In this document: positions 54,443-63,681 of the stretch, in pieces
Numbering within the stretch: position 1 is the first letter of the stretch
How the letters are laid out: each line of letters starts with the position of its first letter
Assembly (NCBI RefSeq): GCF_004362405.1
Contig: NZ_SNXE01000003.1
Coordinates: forward strand, 372,001-436,000
Reading direction: 5' to 3'
Length of the DNA stretch: 64,000 nt
Source: Roseateles asaccharophilus
GTDB taxonomy: Bacteria; Pseudomonadota; Gammaproteobacteria; Burkholderiales; Burkholderiaceae_C
The notes under the pieces: generated by a model
What the model saw: the letters and a program-made list of their open reading frames with translations, nothing else
Told to the model about the DNA's origin: nothing
The model's database searches: none
Made by a program: the position numbers and the translations under genes

Positions 54443-55822
54443 ATGGCGCTCAATATCGTGATCATGGCCGCGGGCAAGGGTACCCGCATGAAGTCCGCCC
54501 TGCCCAAGGTGCTGCACAAGCTGGCCGGCAAGTCCCTGCTGCGCCATGTGCTGGACACCACGGCTGGCCTGGGCGCCGCCCAGCGCCTCGTGATCACGGG
54601 CCATGGTGCCGACCAGGTGGAGAACGCCGTGGCCGGCCCAGGCATCGCCTTCGTGCGCCAGATGCCCCAGCTGGGCACGGGCCATGCGATCCAGCAGGTC
54701 GTGCCCCACCTGCCCGACAGCGGCAGCACCCTGATCCTCAACGGCGACGTGCCCCTGATCCAGGCCGAGACCGCGCGCCGTCTGGCCCAGGCCTGCGGCG
54801 GCGACAAGCTGGCCCTGCTGACCATCGAGCTGGCCGACCCCACGGGCTATGGCCGCATCGTGCGCGATGAGCAGGGCGGCGTGCGCGCCATCGTCGAGCA
54901 CAAGGACGCCAGCGCCGAGCAGCGCGCCATCCGCGAGGGCTATACCGGCATGATGGCCGCGCCCACCGCGGCGCTCAAACGCTGGGTCTCAGCACTGAAG
55001 AACGAGAACGCCCAGGGCGAGTACTACCTGACCGATATCGTGGCCATGGCCGTGGCCGAGGGCGTGCCGGTGCTGGGTATCGCCGCCCCCAACGAGACCG
55101 AGGTGCTGGGCGTGAACAGCCCGCTGCAGCTGGCCGATCTGGAGCGCCGCTTCCAGCGCCGCCAGGCCGAGACCCTGATGGAGCAGCACGGCCTGCGCCT
55201 GGCCGACCCGGCCCGCTTCGATCTGCGCGGCGAGCTCATCTGCGGTCAGGATGTGGAAGTCGATGTGGGCTGCGTCTTCGAGGGCCGCGTGGAGCTGGGT
55301 GAGGGTGTCCGCATCGGCGCCTACAGCGTGATCCGCAATGCCCGCATCGCGGCCGGCGCGCGCATCCACGAATTCACCCATATCGACGGCGAGGCCGCCG
55401 GCGCCAGCGTCGGCGAGGGCGCCCTGGTAGGCCCCTTTGCCCGCCTGCGCCCCGGGGCCGAACTGGGTGCCGAAGTGCATATCGGCAACTTCGTCGAGGT
55501 CAAGAACTCCAGCCTGGCACGCGGCGCCAAGGCCAATCACTTGGCCTATCTGGGCGACGCCACGGTGGGCGAGCGCGTCAATTACGGGGCCGGCTCCATC
55601 ACCGCCAACTACGACGGCGCCAACAAGCACCGCACCACCATCGGTGCCGACGTGCATGTGGGCAGCAACTGCGTGCTGGTCGCGCCGGTGGAAATCGGCA
55701 GCGGCGCCACCATTGGCGGTGGGTCGACCATCACCAAGGCCGTGGCCCCGGGCGAGCTCGCCGTGGCACGTGGCAAGCAGGTGGGCATCCAGGGTTGGAT
55801 TCGCCCCACGAAGAAGCGCTGA
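54443..55822 (+). CDS. glmU: bifunctional UDP-N-acetylglucosamine pyrophosphorylase/glucosamine-1-phosphate acetyltransferase
   Basis: 459 residues. The N-terminal uridylyltransferase has MAAGKGTRMKSALPKVLHK; the C-terminal left-handed beta-helix acetyltransferase has hexapeptide repeats and NHLAYLGDATVG, NYGAGSITANYDG. It makes UDP-GlcNAc for cell wall and LPS. The ATG at 54443 has no Shine-Dalgarno sequence because a T-tract precedes it; TTG 54434 is the only nearby alternative and lies within the hairpin. glmS is not adjacent. Confidence 0.96.
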   Translation: MALNIVIMAAGKGTRMKSALPKVLHKLAGKSLLRHVLDTTAGLGAAQRLVITGHGADQVENAVAGPGIAFVRQMPQLGTGHAIQQVVPHLPDSGSTLILNGDVPLIQAETARRLAQACGGDKLALLTIELADPTGYGRIVRDEQGGVRAIVEHKDASAEQRAIREGYTGMMAAPTAALKRWVSALKNENAQGEYYLTDIVAMAVAEGVPVLGIAAPNETEVLGVNSPLQLADLERRFQRRQAETLMEQHGLRLADPARFDLRGELICGQDVEVDVGCVFEGRVELGEGVRIGAYSVIRNARIAAGARIHEFTHIDGEAAGASVGEGALVGPFARLRPGAELGAEVHIGNFVEVKNSSLARGAKANHLAYLGDATVGERVNYGAGSITANYDGANKHRTTIGADVHVGSNCVLVAPVEIGSGATIGGGSTITKAVAPGELAVARGKQVGIQGWIRPTKKR

Positions 55823-55959
55823 GGCGGCGCATTTTTGTGCGGTATTGCACACAAGCCTCCCTGCCGCCCCGACAATAGCCCTATATGCCCCCGAACCGGG
55901 GACATGCTCGCTGCATCAGCCGGCCTAGTATTGCGCTAGACAATTGCTGAGCAGTACCC

Positions 55960-56412
55960 ATGTCGAAACAAGCGCCGACCTCCAAACAGCCGTCGATGAG
56001 CCAACCCGATTCAGCCTGGCAGGCCCTGGCCGACATCAGCAACGGCCCCAGCGAAGCCGAGGACGATGCCGAGCGCGCCGCCGCTCTGGAACGCTTGGCG
56101 CTGGAGCACGCGCGCTGCGATGACGCCGCCAGCGCCTGCTACTACCTGTGCCGCAGCCTGGGTGCCGCGCGTCAGATGGAGCCCAGCGAACCCGGGCTGG
56201 AATTGCTGTTCGAGCTCCTGGGCGCGCTGGCTGATCTGCCGCTGGGAACCGTGGAGCCGCCCCCCGAACCCGCGGTCCAGGGTGAGGCCGATGGTCTGGG
56301 TGTCTACGAGCTGTGCCAGCAGCTGCAGGCCGCACGGGAGCAGTCGCACCAGGCCTGGCGCGAGCTGGCCGAGGGCGATGCCGATGAAGGCACGCCCCTG
56401 CGCATCCACTGA
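55960..56412 (+). CDS. acidic protein of unknown function
   Basis: 150 residues, not recognised. A polar N-terminus (SKQAPTSKQPSMSQPDS) precedes helical segments rich in Ala, Glu and Leu, including AALERLALEHARCDDAASACYYLCRSL, which looks like one TPR-like helix pair, and a Pro-rich linker near residue 100. There is no signal peptide. GC and codon pattern resemble neighbouring genes. It is convergent with the N-formylglutamate amidohydrolase gene. An alternative ATG at 55996 is possible. Confidence 0.6.
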   Translation: MSKQAPTSKQPSMSQPDSAWQALADISNGPSEAEDDAERAAALERLALEHARCDDAASACYYLCRSLGAARQMEPSEPGLELLFELLGALADLPLGTVEPPPEPAVQGEADGLGVYELCQQLQAAREQSHQAWRELAEGDADEGTPLRIH

Positions 56413-56430
56413 GGCACTGACCCGCTCCGC

Positions 56431-57312
56431 TCAGAGCGAGCGGCGGATATGGGCAGCCACCGCTGCCAGGGTCTTGTCCAGGGCCTGCCTCAGCGTTTCA
56501 AAACCGGCATTGCGCTCGCGACTGAGCTCGTCCATGTAGAGCGGCCGACGGATCTCGATCTGCAGGCTGTGACGGCGCTCGGCCGGGCGGCCGATGCGGC
56601 CGATCAGGGCCACGCCCTTGTAGGGATCGTTGCGCGCCACGGTATAGCCCTGTGCGCGCAGGCTGTCCTCGATCAGATCCAGCAGGGCTGGCTCGCAGGT
56701 GCTGCCGTCGCGGTCGCCCAGCACAAAGTCGGCCAGGGGCTCGCTGCGCTTGAGGCCCAGACGCTCGAAAGCATTGTTGGGCATGGAGTGCAGATTGAGA
56801 TGCCAGACCGCGCCAAAGCGGGCATGGGCCGCCTCAACGGCCTCGTTCAGGGCCGCGTGATAGGGGCGCCAGCAGCCCGCTATCCGCGCCTGCACCTCCT
56901 GCACCGAGAGCCGACGCCCATAGATGGGCTGGCCCTTGCCGACCTGGCGCCAGATCAAGCCATAGCCCAGGCGGGTCTTCTCGCCCGGGGCCAAGGGCTC
57001 GGGCCAGGGCCCGTCCAGCAGTTCGGGGTCCAGATCGCTGAGCTCGCGGTTGGGGTCGATATAGCTGCGTGGAAAGCGGGCGGCCAGCAGGGTGGCGCCG
57101 TGGCGCGGCGCGTCCTGCCAGAGCGCGTCCACATGGGTGTCCTCGCTGCAGCGCAGCTGGGCCAGGGGCAGGCAGCTGCCAAAGTCGGCGGGATAGTCCA
57201 CGCCGCTGTGCGGCGAGTCACAGACCAAGGGCAGGGCCTCGCCCTCGGCCAGCTGCAGGCGATAGGCGGGGTGCTCCAGGGGGCCCTGGAGGCTCGCAGG
57301 CTTCAGCGTCAT
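56431..57312 (-). CDS. N-formylglutamate amidohydrolase family protein
   Basis: 293 residues. LPLVCDSPHSGVDYP, EDTHVDALW, ARFPRSYIDPNRE, WHLNLHSMPN and LQIEIRRPLYMDE are the zinc and substrate motifs of the N-formylglutamate deformylase family (HutG-like). It cleaves formyl groups from N-formyl amino acids. It is 17 bases downstream of a Bug-type binding protein gene in the same direction, so the pair may work on one imported compound. No hut genes are nearby. Confidence 0.9.
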   Translation of the reverse strand: MTLKPASLQGPLEHPAYRLQLAEGEALPLVCDSPHSGVDYPADFGSCLPLAQLRCSEDTHVDALWQDAPRHGATLLAARFPRSYIDPNRELSDLDPELLDGPWPEPLAPGEKTRLGYGLIWRQVGKGQPIYGRRLSVQEVQARIAGCWRPYHAALNEAVEAAHARFGAVWHLNLHSMPNNAFERLGLKRSEPLADFVLGDRDGSTCEPALLDLIEDSLRAQGYTVARNDPYKGVALIGRIGRPAERRHSLQIEIRRPLYMDELSRERNAGFETLRQALDKTLAAVAAHIRRSL

Positions 57313-57329
57313 GCTCGGGCTAGGGGGTT

Positions 57330-58295
57330 TCAGTCCAGCTTGATCTGGGCCTTGGTGACGATGCGCTGGTACTTGTCCAGGGCGGCGCGGATCTGGGCGG
57401 CGAACTGCTCGGGGCTATTGGCCATGGGGATGCCGGCGATGGAGGCCGCCTTCTCCTTGAACTCCGGCGTGGCCATGGCCTTGTGGGCGGCCTCATGCAG
57501 CTTCTTCAGCACCGCCGGCGGCGTGCCGGCCGGGGCCACCAAGCCGAACCAGCCGCCCTCAGCCATCTCGGCAAAACCCAGCTCCTTGTAGGTGGGCACA
57601 TCGGGCAGCACGGCGGCGCGCTGCGGCGCCAGCACGGCCAGGGCGCGCAGCTTGCCGGCCTTGATGTGCGGCAGGGTGGAGGGCAGGTTGTCGGTCATGG
57701 CGTTCACCACACCGGCCAGCGCATCGGTGGAGGCCTGGCCCGCGCCCTTGTAGGGGATGTGCAGCAACTCGATGCCGGCCAAGTCCATGAAGTGCTCGAT
57801 GTTCACATGGCCCAGGGAGCCGTTGCCCGGCGAGGCAAAGCTGTACTTGCCCGGCGCGGCCTTGGCCAGGGCAATGAATTCCTTCATGGTCTTGGCGGGC
57901 ACACTGGGGTGCACCACGAACACGCTGGGCACGGCCAGCACATTGGTGATGGGCGCAAAGTCCTTGACCGCGTTGTAGGGCAGCTTGGCGTAGACGGCCG
58001 GGTTGGCCCCATGCGTGCTCTGGGTGGCCATGCCGATGGTGTAGCCATCCGGTGCAGACTTGGCCACCGCCTCGGTGCCCAGGCTACCGCCGCCGCCGCC
58101 GCGGTTCTCCACCACCACGGTCTTGCCCAGGAAGGGGCCCATCTTCTCGGCCAGCAGACGGGCCACCATATCGGTGGAACCGCCGGGTGCGAAGGGCACG
58201 ATGAGCTTGATGGGCTTGTCCGGATACTCGGCCAGCGCGCTCAGGGGCAGCAGGGTGGCCAGGGCAAGCAGGGTGCGGCGTGCGATGGGATGCAT
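57330..58295 (-). CDS. Bug-family (tripartite tricarboxylate transport) solute-binding protein
   Basis: 321 residues. A signal peptide (RTLLALATLLPLSALA) is followed by YPDKPIKLIVPFAPGGSTDMVARLLAE, the Bug signature, and VVENRGGGGGSLGTEAVAKSAPDGYT, GHVNIEHFMDLAGIELLHIPYKGAGQA. These periplasmic proteins bind carboxylates; no TctAB membrane genes are in the window. Divergent from a LysR gene that probably controls it. Confidence 0.94.
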   Translation of the reverse strand: MHPIARRTLLALATLLPLSALAEYPDKPIKLIVPFAPGGSTDMVARLLAEKMGPFLGKTVVVENRGGGGGSLGTEAVAKSAPDGYTIGMATQSTHGANPAVYAKLPYNAVKDFAPITNVLAVPSVFVVHPSVPAKTMKEFIALAKAAPGKYSFASPGNGSLGHVNIEHFMDLAGIELLHIPYKGAGQASTDALAGVVNAMTDNLPSTLPHIKAGKLRALAVLAPQRAAVLPDVPTYKELGFAEMAEGGWFGLVAPAGTPPAVLKKLHEAAHKAMATPEFKEKAASIAGIPMANSPEQFAAQIRAALDKYQRIVTKAQIKLD

Positions 58296-58332
58296 GGGGC
58301 TGGAGTCTCTGGAGCCAAAAGTGCCGCGATTC

Positions 58333-58362
58333 TGTCCCTCGCTCTACAAGCATGGAGAGACA
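58333..58362. promoter_or_regulatory. imperfect inverted repeat, candidate LysR operator
   Basis: TGTCCCTC, 14 bases, GAGAGACA: seven of eight positions match as an inverted repeat. It lies in the 114-base region between the divergent Bug and LysR genes, the usual place for a LysR-type regulator site. Confidence 0.35.
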
Positions 58363-58409
58363 ATTCCGCACGCACGCATGCCTGCTTGTCATAGCAAAAT
58401 CCACGCATC

Positions 58410-59297
58410 ATGCGCATCCGATCACCCTCCCTGCACGAGCTGCACGCCTTTGCCGCCACGGCGCGGCTGGGCAGTTTCTCCAAGGCCGCCGATCTGCTCT
58501 GCGTCACCCAGGGGGCGGTCAGCCGAGCCGTGGCGCGGCTCGAGGCCCATCTGGGCCAGAGCCTGCTGGTGCGGCTGCCCCGCGGCAATGAGCTGACCGC
58601 CACGGGCCGTGACTATCTGGAGCTGATCGAGCCCGCCCTGCAGACCCTGGAAGCCGCCGCCGTGGCCCAGCGTGCGCCCGAGGCCACCACCCGGCTGCGC
58701 ATCTCCGTGGCGCCCACCCTGGCCACCAAATGGCTGATCCCACGGCTGCCCGACTGGCAGGCCCTCTATCCCCATATTGCCCTGAGCCTCGCCCCCTACC
58801 GCCGGGAGGAAGACTTTTCGGACGCGGGCGTGGACGCCTGGCTGCGCCCCGGCGAAGGCCAGTGGCCGACGGGCATCATGGCGGAGTACATCGTGGGCCG
58901 CGAGATCGTGCCCATCTGCCACCCGCAGGAGCTGCGCGGCCGCCAGCCCCTGCGCCAAGCGGCCGATCTGCTGAGCCGCCCCCTGCTGTTCCATAGCAAC
59001 TACCCGGAGAACTGGCGGCTCTGGCTGGCCGCCGCCGGCCTGCCCGAGGCGCAGCCTCGACCCAGCGCCGACTTTGAGCAGGTGGCCATGCTGGTCCAGG
59101 CCGTCATGGCCGGCCTGGGCGTGGCCGTGGTGCAGCGCTGTCTGATCGACGAGGAGCTGGAGAGCGGGCGCATCGCGATTCCCTTCGCGCAGCCCGTCTT
59201 GCTGGAACGCGGCTATATGCTGTGCACCCGGCGCAGCAGCCAGCCACAACGGGCACTGACCCAGCTGCGCCAGTGGCTGCTGGCGCAGGCCGGCTAG
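58410..59297 (+). CDS. LysR-family regulator, GcvA-like
   Basis: 295 residues. The helix-turn-helix begins SLHELHAFAATARLGSFSKAADLLCVTQGAVSRAVARLEAHLG, with the GcvA-type TQGAVSR recognition helix; the effector domain includes LRISVAPTLATKWLIPRL and AVMAGLGVAVVQRCL. It is divergent from the Bug/amidohydrolase pair and is the obvious candidate regulator. A CAAAAT word lies nine bases before the ATG. Confidence 0.93.
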   Translation: MRIRSPSLHELHAFAATARLGSFSKAADLLCVTQGAVSRAVARLEAHLGQSLLVRLPRGNELTATGRDYLELIEPALQTLEAAAVAQRAPEATTRLRISVAPTLATKWLIPRLPDWQALYPHIALSLAPYRREEDFSDAGVDAWLRPGEGQWPTGIMAEYIVGREIVPICHPQELRGRQPLRQAADLLSRPLLFHSNYPENWRLWLAAAGLPEAQPRPSADFEQVAMLVQAVMAGLGVAVVQRCLIDEELESGRIAIPFAQPVLLERGYMLCTRRSSQPQRALTQLRQWLLAQAG

Positions 59298-59460
59298 GCC
59301 ATCGCCATCGGCCGCGCTGCGCCACGAAGCCCGCTGACTGCGCGCTCGTCCCTCTGCAGGCGGCCCGAAGCGGAGCGGGCCGGCGAACATTCGATACTCT
59401 GGGACCACGCCCAAAGGCGGCGATTCCACCCACATTTCAAGACCCATCGGGAGCCACGCC

Positions 59461-60255
59461 ATGTTTCTTCAGGGCCGTCCATCGACGCGACTGGTCTGGA
59501 TGATTGCCGGCATGGCGCTCAGCGCCGCCAGCAGTTCCGGAGCCTCTCCAGCAAGCCCCCCGCCGGCCCCAGCCGCCAGCGCCCCCTTTTCCGCTGGACA
59601 AGCTGCGGGCGCCCTGCCCGAGGGCTGGCAACACATCCCCTTCAACAAGCGAAAAGCGCCGACGCAGTGGCGCCTGGTCCAGGACGAGGGGCGCACCGTG
59701 CTGGAAGCCTCCGCGAACAACTCGGTGAGCTTGGTGATGCGCACAACATCGCTGGATCCGAAAGCGCCGACCATCGTCCAGTGGCGCTGGAAGATTGACT
59801 CGCATCCGGCCGGCGCCGACAACTCGGTGGCCGGCAAGGAAGACTCGGCAGCGCGCCTTGTCTTCGTGTTCGAGGGCGACAAGTCGTCCCTGCCCTGGAA
59901 TGACAGAGTGGTCATGCGCATGGCCAAGACCCTGTCGGGTCAAGACATGCCCTACGCCACCTTGATGTACGTGATCTCCGGCGTGGCCGATGTGAACACC
60001 GTGATCGAGAACCCGCACACCCGGCGCGTGCAAATGATCGTGGCCTCAACCGCCCGTCAGTCGCTGGGGCATTGGGTGGAGATGCGGCGCGATCTCAGCG
60101 CCGACTTTCGCAAAGCCTTCGGCGAGGCACCGGGGCGCCTGATCGCCTATGGCGTGATGAGTGACACCGACAACACCGCCAGCAAGGCCAGGGCCTGGTA
60201 CGGGGACATTGAAATCAACCCCAGCTCCGAGATCGCCGCGGGGAGCCCGCAGTGA
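59461..60255 (+). CDS. DUF3047 family protein, secreted
   Basis: 264 residues. A signal sequence (LVWMIAGMALSAASSSGA) and an Ala/Pro-rich spacer precede the DUF3047 domain: ALPEGWQHIPFNKRKAPTQW, VLEASANNSVSLVMR, VQWRWKIDS, RLVFVFEGD and a C-terminal VAYGVMSDTDNT-type segment reading IAYGVMSDTDNT with YGDIEI. The beta-rich form suggests carbohydrate or lipid binding, which is unproven. CGGGAG precedes the ATG. It overlaps the phospholipase D gene by four bases. Confidence 0.88.
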   Translation: MFLQGRPSTRLVWMIAGMALSAASSSGASPASPPPAPAASAPFSAGQAAGALPEGWQHIPFNKRKAPTQWRLVQDEGRTVLEASANNSVSLVMRTTSLDPKAPTIVQWRWKIDSHPAGADNSVAGKEDSAARLVFVFEGDKSSLPWNDRVVMRMAKTLSGQDMPYATLMYVISGVADVNTVIENPHTRRVQMIVASTARQSLGHWVEMRRDLSADFRKAFGEAPGRLIAYGVMSDTDNTASKARAWYGDIEINPSSEIAAGSPQ

Positions 60256-61847
60256 GGCCGCAGCGATCCGCCGGCCTGGCCCTGCTACTGCTCTGCGTGT
60301 GCGCACTGCTGGGATGCAAGAGCATGGATTTCGCAGCGATCGAGAAGACGCCCTCGAGCGCGTTGCAGGATCCGAGCGGAACGCGCTTGGGCGAGCAGAT
60401 CGCCCCCCAGTTGATCCAGCGGCCCGGACAGTCGGGCTTTGTTTCCCTGGAGCGGGGACTGGACGCCTTCGTGGCTCGGGCCGCGCTTGCCGAGGCCGCG
60501 CAGCGCACGCTCGACCTGCAGTACTACATCGTGCGGGGCGACACATCGGGTCGCTTGCTGCTGAGCCAGGTATTCGCCGCGGCGGAGCGTGGCGTGCGGG
60601 TTCGACTGCTTCTCGACGACTGGACCCTGGCCGACGCCGATGAAGCACTGGCGCAGCTAGACGCCCACCCCCAGATCGAGATCCGCCTCTTCAACCCCAC
60701 CGCCAACCGCGGCTGGCTGAGTCTCTCGCGCTGGTTCGAGATCATCGGTGACTTCGCGCGCATCAACCGCCGCATGCACAACAAGGCCTGGATCGCCGAC
60801 AACTCGGCCGGCATCATTGGCGGGCGCAACCTCGGGGATGAATACTTCGAGGCCAGTCCCGACCTTGAGTTTGCCGATCTCGACCTGCTGTTCATCGGCC
60901 CCGCGGTGAAGGAAGCCTCCGCCAGTTTTGATCGCTACTGGAACAGCGAGTTTGCCGTACCGCTTTCGGCATTTCAGCGCGTGGCGCCGGGTGTCCAGCA
61001 ACGCCTGGCCCTCCAAGAGCAGTTTGCACAGGAGCGCCAACGCGCGGCCGGCACGCCCTTTGTCAAGAGTCTGGAGCGCTCGCCCCTGGCCATGGCCGTG
61101 CGCCAGGGCAGCCTGCCCTTCGTCTGGGCGCCGGCAAGAGTCCTGGCGGACGACCCGGCGAAGCTGGCGCTTCCCGAGGACGATCCCGCCCTGAAGCAAG
61201 CCAAGCGTGGCCTGCTGCTGACGGGGCAGCTGGACGCCATTGCGCCCAAGGTCATGCATGAGCTGCTGGTGGTGTCGCCCTACTTCGTGCCGGGCGAATC
61301 CGGCGTCGCCTCCCTGGCCGCGCTGAGCGCCGCCGGCGTGCGGGTGCGCGTGCTGACCAATTCGCTGGCCTCGAATGATGTGGTGCCCACACAGGCTGGC
61401 TATGCGCGCTACCGCCGGGAGCTGCTGGAAAAAGGCATCGAGCTTTATGAACTCAAGCCCAGTGCCGGCAAGCGCACCCAGCGCCACTCCGTGCGCGAGA
61501 CGCTGGGGGGTAGTTCTCGGGCCGCGCTCCACGAGAAGTCATTCGTGGTGGACCGCAAATGGGTCTTTGTGGGCTCGCTCAATCTGGACCCACGATCGAT
61601 ACGCCTCAATGCTGAAATCGGCGTGCTGGTCCATAGCGCTGAACTGGCTCAACAAATCGCGGACGCTTTCGAACAGAACACCTCGGCACAACGATCCTGG
61701 CGCATGGAACTCCGCGAGGACGAGGTGGTGTGGGTTGATGCGGCAGGGCCGCAGGCCCTGGTCCACACCCGCGACCCGGACGCCTCGGTGTGGCGCCGAC
61801 TCTCACAGGCCCTCTACCGACTCATCGCGCCCGAGTCTCTGCTTTGA
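60252..61847 (+). CDS. phospholipase D/cardiolipin synthase-like lipoprotein
   Basis: 531 residues from a GTG start that overlaps the DUF3047 stop. The signal ends LLGC (Cys22), so it is a lipoprotein. Two PLD catalytic sites are seen: [19 protein letters not shown] (His176, Lys178) and [19 protein letters not shown] (His427, Lys429). Both HxK motifs are intact. Family members act on phospholipids at the envelope. Its 3' end overlaps that of the convergent lipase gene by 26 bases. Confidence 0.92.
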   Translation: MRPQRSAGLALLLLCVCALLGCKSMDFAAIEKTPSSALQDPSGTRLGEQIAPQLIQRPGQSGFVSLERGLDAFVARAALAEAAQRTLDLQYYIVRGDTSGRLLLSQVFAAAERGVRVRLLLDDWTLADADEALAQLDAHPQIEIRLFNPTANRGWLSLSRWFEIIGDFARINRRMHNKAWIADNSAGIIGGRNLGDEYFEASPDLEFADLDLLFIGPAVKEASASFDRYWNSEFAVPLSAFQRVAPGVQQRLALQEQFAQERQRAAGTPFVKSLERSPLAMAVRQGSLPFVWAPARVLADDPAKLALPEDDPALKQAKRGLLLTGQLDAIAPKVMHELLVVSPYFVPGESGVASLAALSAAGVRVRVLTNSLASNDVVPTQAGYARYRRELLEKGIELYELKPSAGKRTQRHSVRETLGGSSRAALHEKSFVVDRKWVFVGSLNLDPRSIRLNAEIGVLVHSAELAQQIADAFEQNTSAQRSWRMELREDEVVWVDAAGPQALVHTRDPDASVWRRLSQALYRLIAPESLL

Positions 61848-63063
61848 GCATGTCGGCAGCCCGCGCCTGCGCCAGAAAATCCATGACGGCCTCCAGCGTG
61901 GCAGTCCGCAGTGCATCACTCTCCACCAACAGGGCGTGGCGCCCTTCGGGCAGACGCAGGCCCTTGCAATGCCCGCCCTCTGGGCGGGCGTTGGCATGGG
62001 CGCAGAACTCTTCCTGAGCGCGCGGCTCCACCACGGTGTCCTCCCCGCCCTGGATCAGAAGGACGGGAATCGCAATACCGGCCGCCCCCGGGCCACGGGC
62101 CGCGCGGGCCGCATCGCAGGCCTGCGTCACCCAGCGCAAGGTCGGGCCCGCGACCCGCGCGTCCGTGTGACCGCAATGCTCCCCCTCGCAGCGCGCCTGG
62201 CGATCCGACCAGCGGCGCTTCAAGCGCTCGATGCTGTGCGACATGCCCAGCGCGCCCGCGACCGGGTCGGCCTCGAAAGCCGCCAGCTCCGCGTCGAAAC
62301 CCGGTCCCTGCACCTGCATGCTGGACAACCAGGGCAGGGAAAAGGGCAGGCGTGTCACGATGCGCTCGCACCAGCGGCGCAAGCCCTCGGACTCACCGGG
62401 CGCCGCGACACGCGGCTCATGCATGGGCGTCACCAGGGCGGCGCGCGAGAACGGTGTGGACGGGCCACGCCGGGCCAGATGCAGCGAGACCACCGCCCCG
62501 CCCATGGAATGCGCCAGCACCGACAGCGGCGCAGCCGGCTTGGCCGCCCGCCAGGTCTGCACTTGCGCGACAAAGGCCTCCAGATCGGAGACCAGATGAT
62601 CGAAGTTGTCCAGATGCCCCTTGCTGGCATCCTGCGGTGCGCTCAGCAGCCGGGAGGAGAAGCCCTGCCCTCTATGGTCATGAACATAGACGGACCATCC
62701 GTTGCGCACCAGGTCGTGAATGAGCTCCTGGTACATGGTCAGGCCTTCGGTGAAGCCGGGCACCAGCACCACCCCACCCCGGCGCTCCTCCCGGTGGACA
62801 TAGGCCCGGTAGTGAATGCGCACCGGGCGCTGCCACCAGCCCGTGGGCTGCCCCCAGAAGGAACCCACATGCCGATCCGCCAGACGCAGGGTGCGCGCCT
62901 CGATGTCCTCCCAGCTCAGCCCCGCAAAGTCCTGCTCGCCACTGAGTGCGAAGGACGAGGCCGACAGGGGCTGGAGCGTCTCAAAGGCCGAGGGCTCCGC
63001 CTGCGCGCAAGCCACGGTGCCGGCCATCAGCAAAGCCAGGGTCGCCCGTGCCGCCACGCGCAT
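61822..63063 (-). CDS. secreted alpha/beta hydrolase, lysophospholipase/monoacylglycerol lipase-like
   Basis: 413 residues. A signal peptide ([17 protein letters not shown]) starts at the ATG 63063. [27 protein letters not shown] and the elbow LAHSMGG (Ser186) match the PldB/monoacylglycerol lipase group; the acid is in IQGGEDTVV and the histidine near [18 protein letters not shown] may form disulfides. It faces the phospholipase D gene, suggesting related lipid chemistry at the envelope. Confidence 0.9.
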   Translation of the reverse strand: MRVAARATLALLMAGTVACAQAEPSAFETLQPLSASSFALSGEQDFAGLSWEDIEARTLRLADRHVGSFWGQPTGWWQRPVRIHYRAYVHREERRGGVVLVPGFTEGLTMYQELIHDLVRNGWSVYVHDHRGQGFSSRLLSAPQDASKGHLDNFDHLVSDLEAFVAQVQTWRAAKPAAPLSVLAHSMGGAVVSLHLARRGPSTPFSRAALVTPMHEPRVAAPGESEGLRRWCERIVTRLPFSLPWLSSMQVQGPGFDAELAAFEADPVAGALGMSHSIERLKRRWSDRQARCEGEHCGHTDARVAGPTLRWVTQACDAARAARGPGAAGIAIPVLLIQGGEDTVVEPRAQEEFCAHANARPEGGHCKGLRLPEGRHALLVESDALRTATLEAVMDFLAQARAADMLKAETRAR

Positions 63064-63131
63064 CGGGATGCTCGGTTTCGGCCGGGCTGGACGCACGCAG
63101 GCATCGCTTGCACGGCCCGGATCCTGCACCG

Positions 63132-63368
63132 TCAATTGGGCCTGCGCAGGATGATCTGCCGCAATTCCTCGAATTCCCGCTCGGTCACCGCCCCTTGGGC
63201 CTTGGCCTTCTGCAGATCGATCAACTCCTGACCCTTGGTGATGCGGGTGGAGCCCTGCACCGTGACTTCGGTACGCGTGCTCCCGCAGCCGACGAGGACC
63301 GCGGCGCCGAAAAGCGCCAGCGCCAGGGCCGCCAAGCGCGGCATGGAAGGGGTGGAAGTGGTCATCAT
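63132..63368 (-). CDS. small SHOCT-like lipoprotein, copy 2
   Basis: 78 residues. The signal ends AAVLVGC. The C-terminus [31 protein letters not shown] is a SHOCT-type helical hairpin. The start overlaps the stop of the upstream related gene (ATGA). Function unknown. Confidence 0.8.
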   Translation of the reverse strand: MMTTSTPSMPRLAALALALFGAAVLVGCGSTRTEVTVQGSTRITKGQELIDLQKAKAQGAVTEREFEELRQIILRRPN

Positions 63369-63556
63369 TGCACCGACTCGATCAGCAAACGCTTTTGTTT
63401 CTGGTAGTCGCGCTCCGAGAGCGCACCGCTCTGGTAGGCCTTGTGCAGGTCCATCAGCTGCTGACCCACGGTCGCCTCGATGGGCACACGACTGACCTCG
63501 GTGGACGAGCATCCCAGCAAGGCGCAGCTGGCTGCCAACATGATCATGATCTTCAC
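63365..63556 (-). CDS. small SHOCT-like lipoprotein, copy 1
   Basis: 63 residues from a GTG at 63556 with AGGAGG eight bases upstream. The lipobox is ALLGC. The tail [29 protein letters not shown] parallels that of the next gene, so the two look like a tandem duplication that has diverged. Function unknown. Confidence 0.8.
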   Translation of the reverse strand: MKIMIMLAASCALLGCSSTEVSRVPIEATVGQQLMDLHKAYQSGALSERDYQKQKRLLIESVQ

Positions 63557-63681
63557 ATCCGGGTCCTCCTGTCTGCCCAGCGTAGCGGCAGCCATCCGTA
63601 CACGTCAAGCCGGCTTGGCAAGCGCTGGGTTTAGGCCGGGTCTCGGCTGTCCGCGCCGGGCTGGCGCGTCGGAAGCCGGTG

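Noticed and set aside
58084..58110. GCC/GCG trinucleotide run as a repeat array
   Set aside because: It encodes the glycine run in the Bug-protein motif NRGGGGGSLG and is explained by coding sequence.
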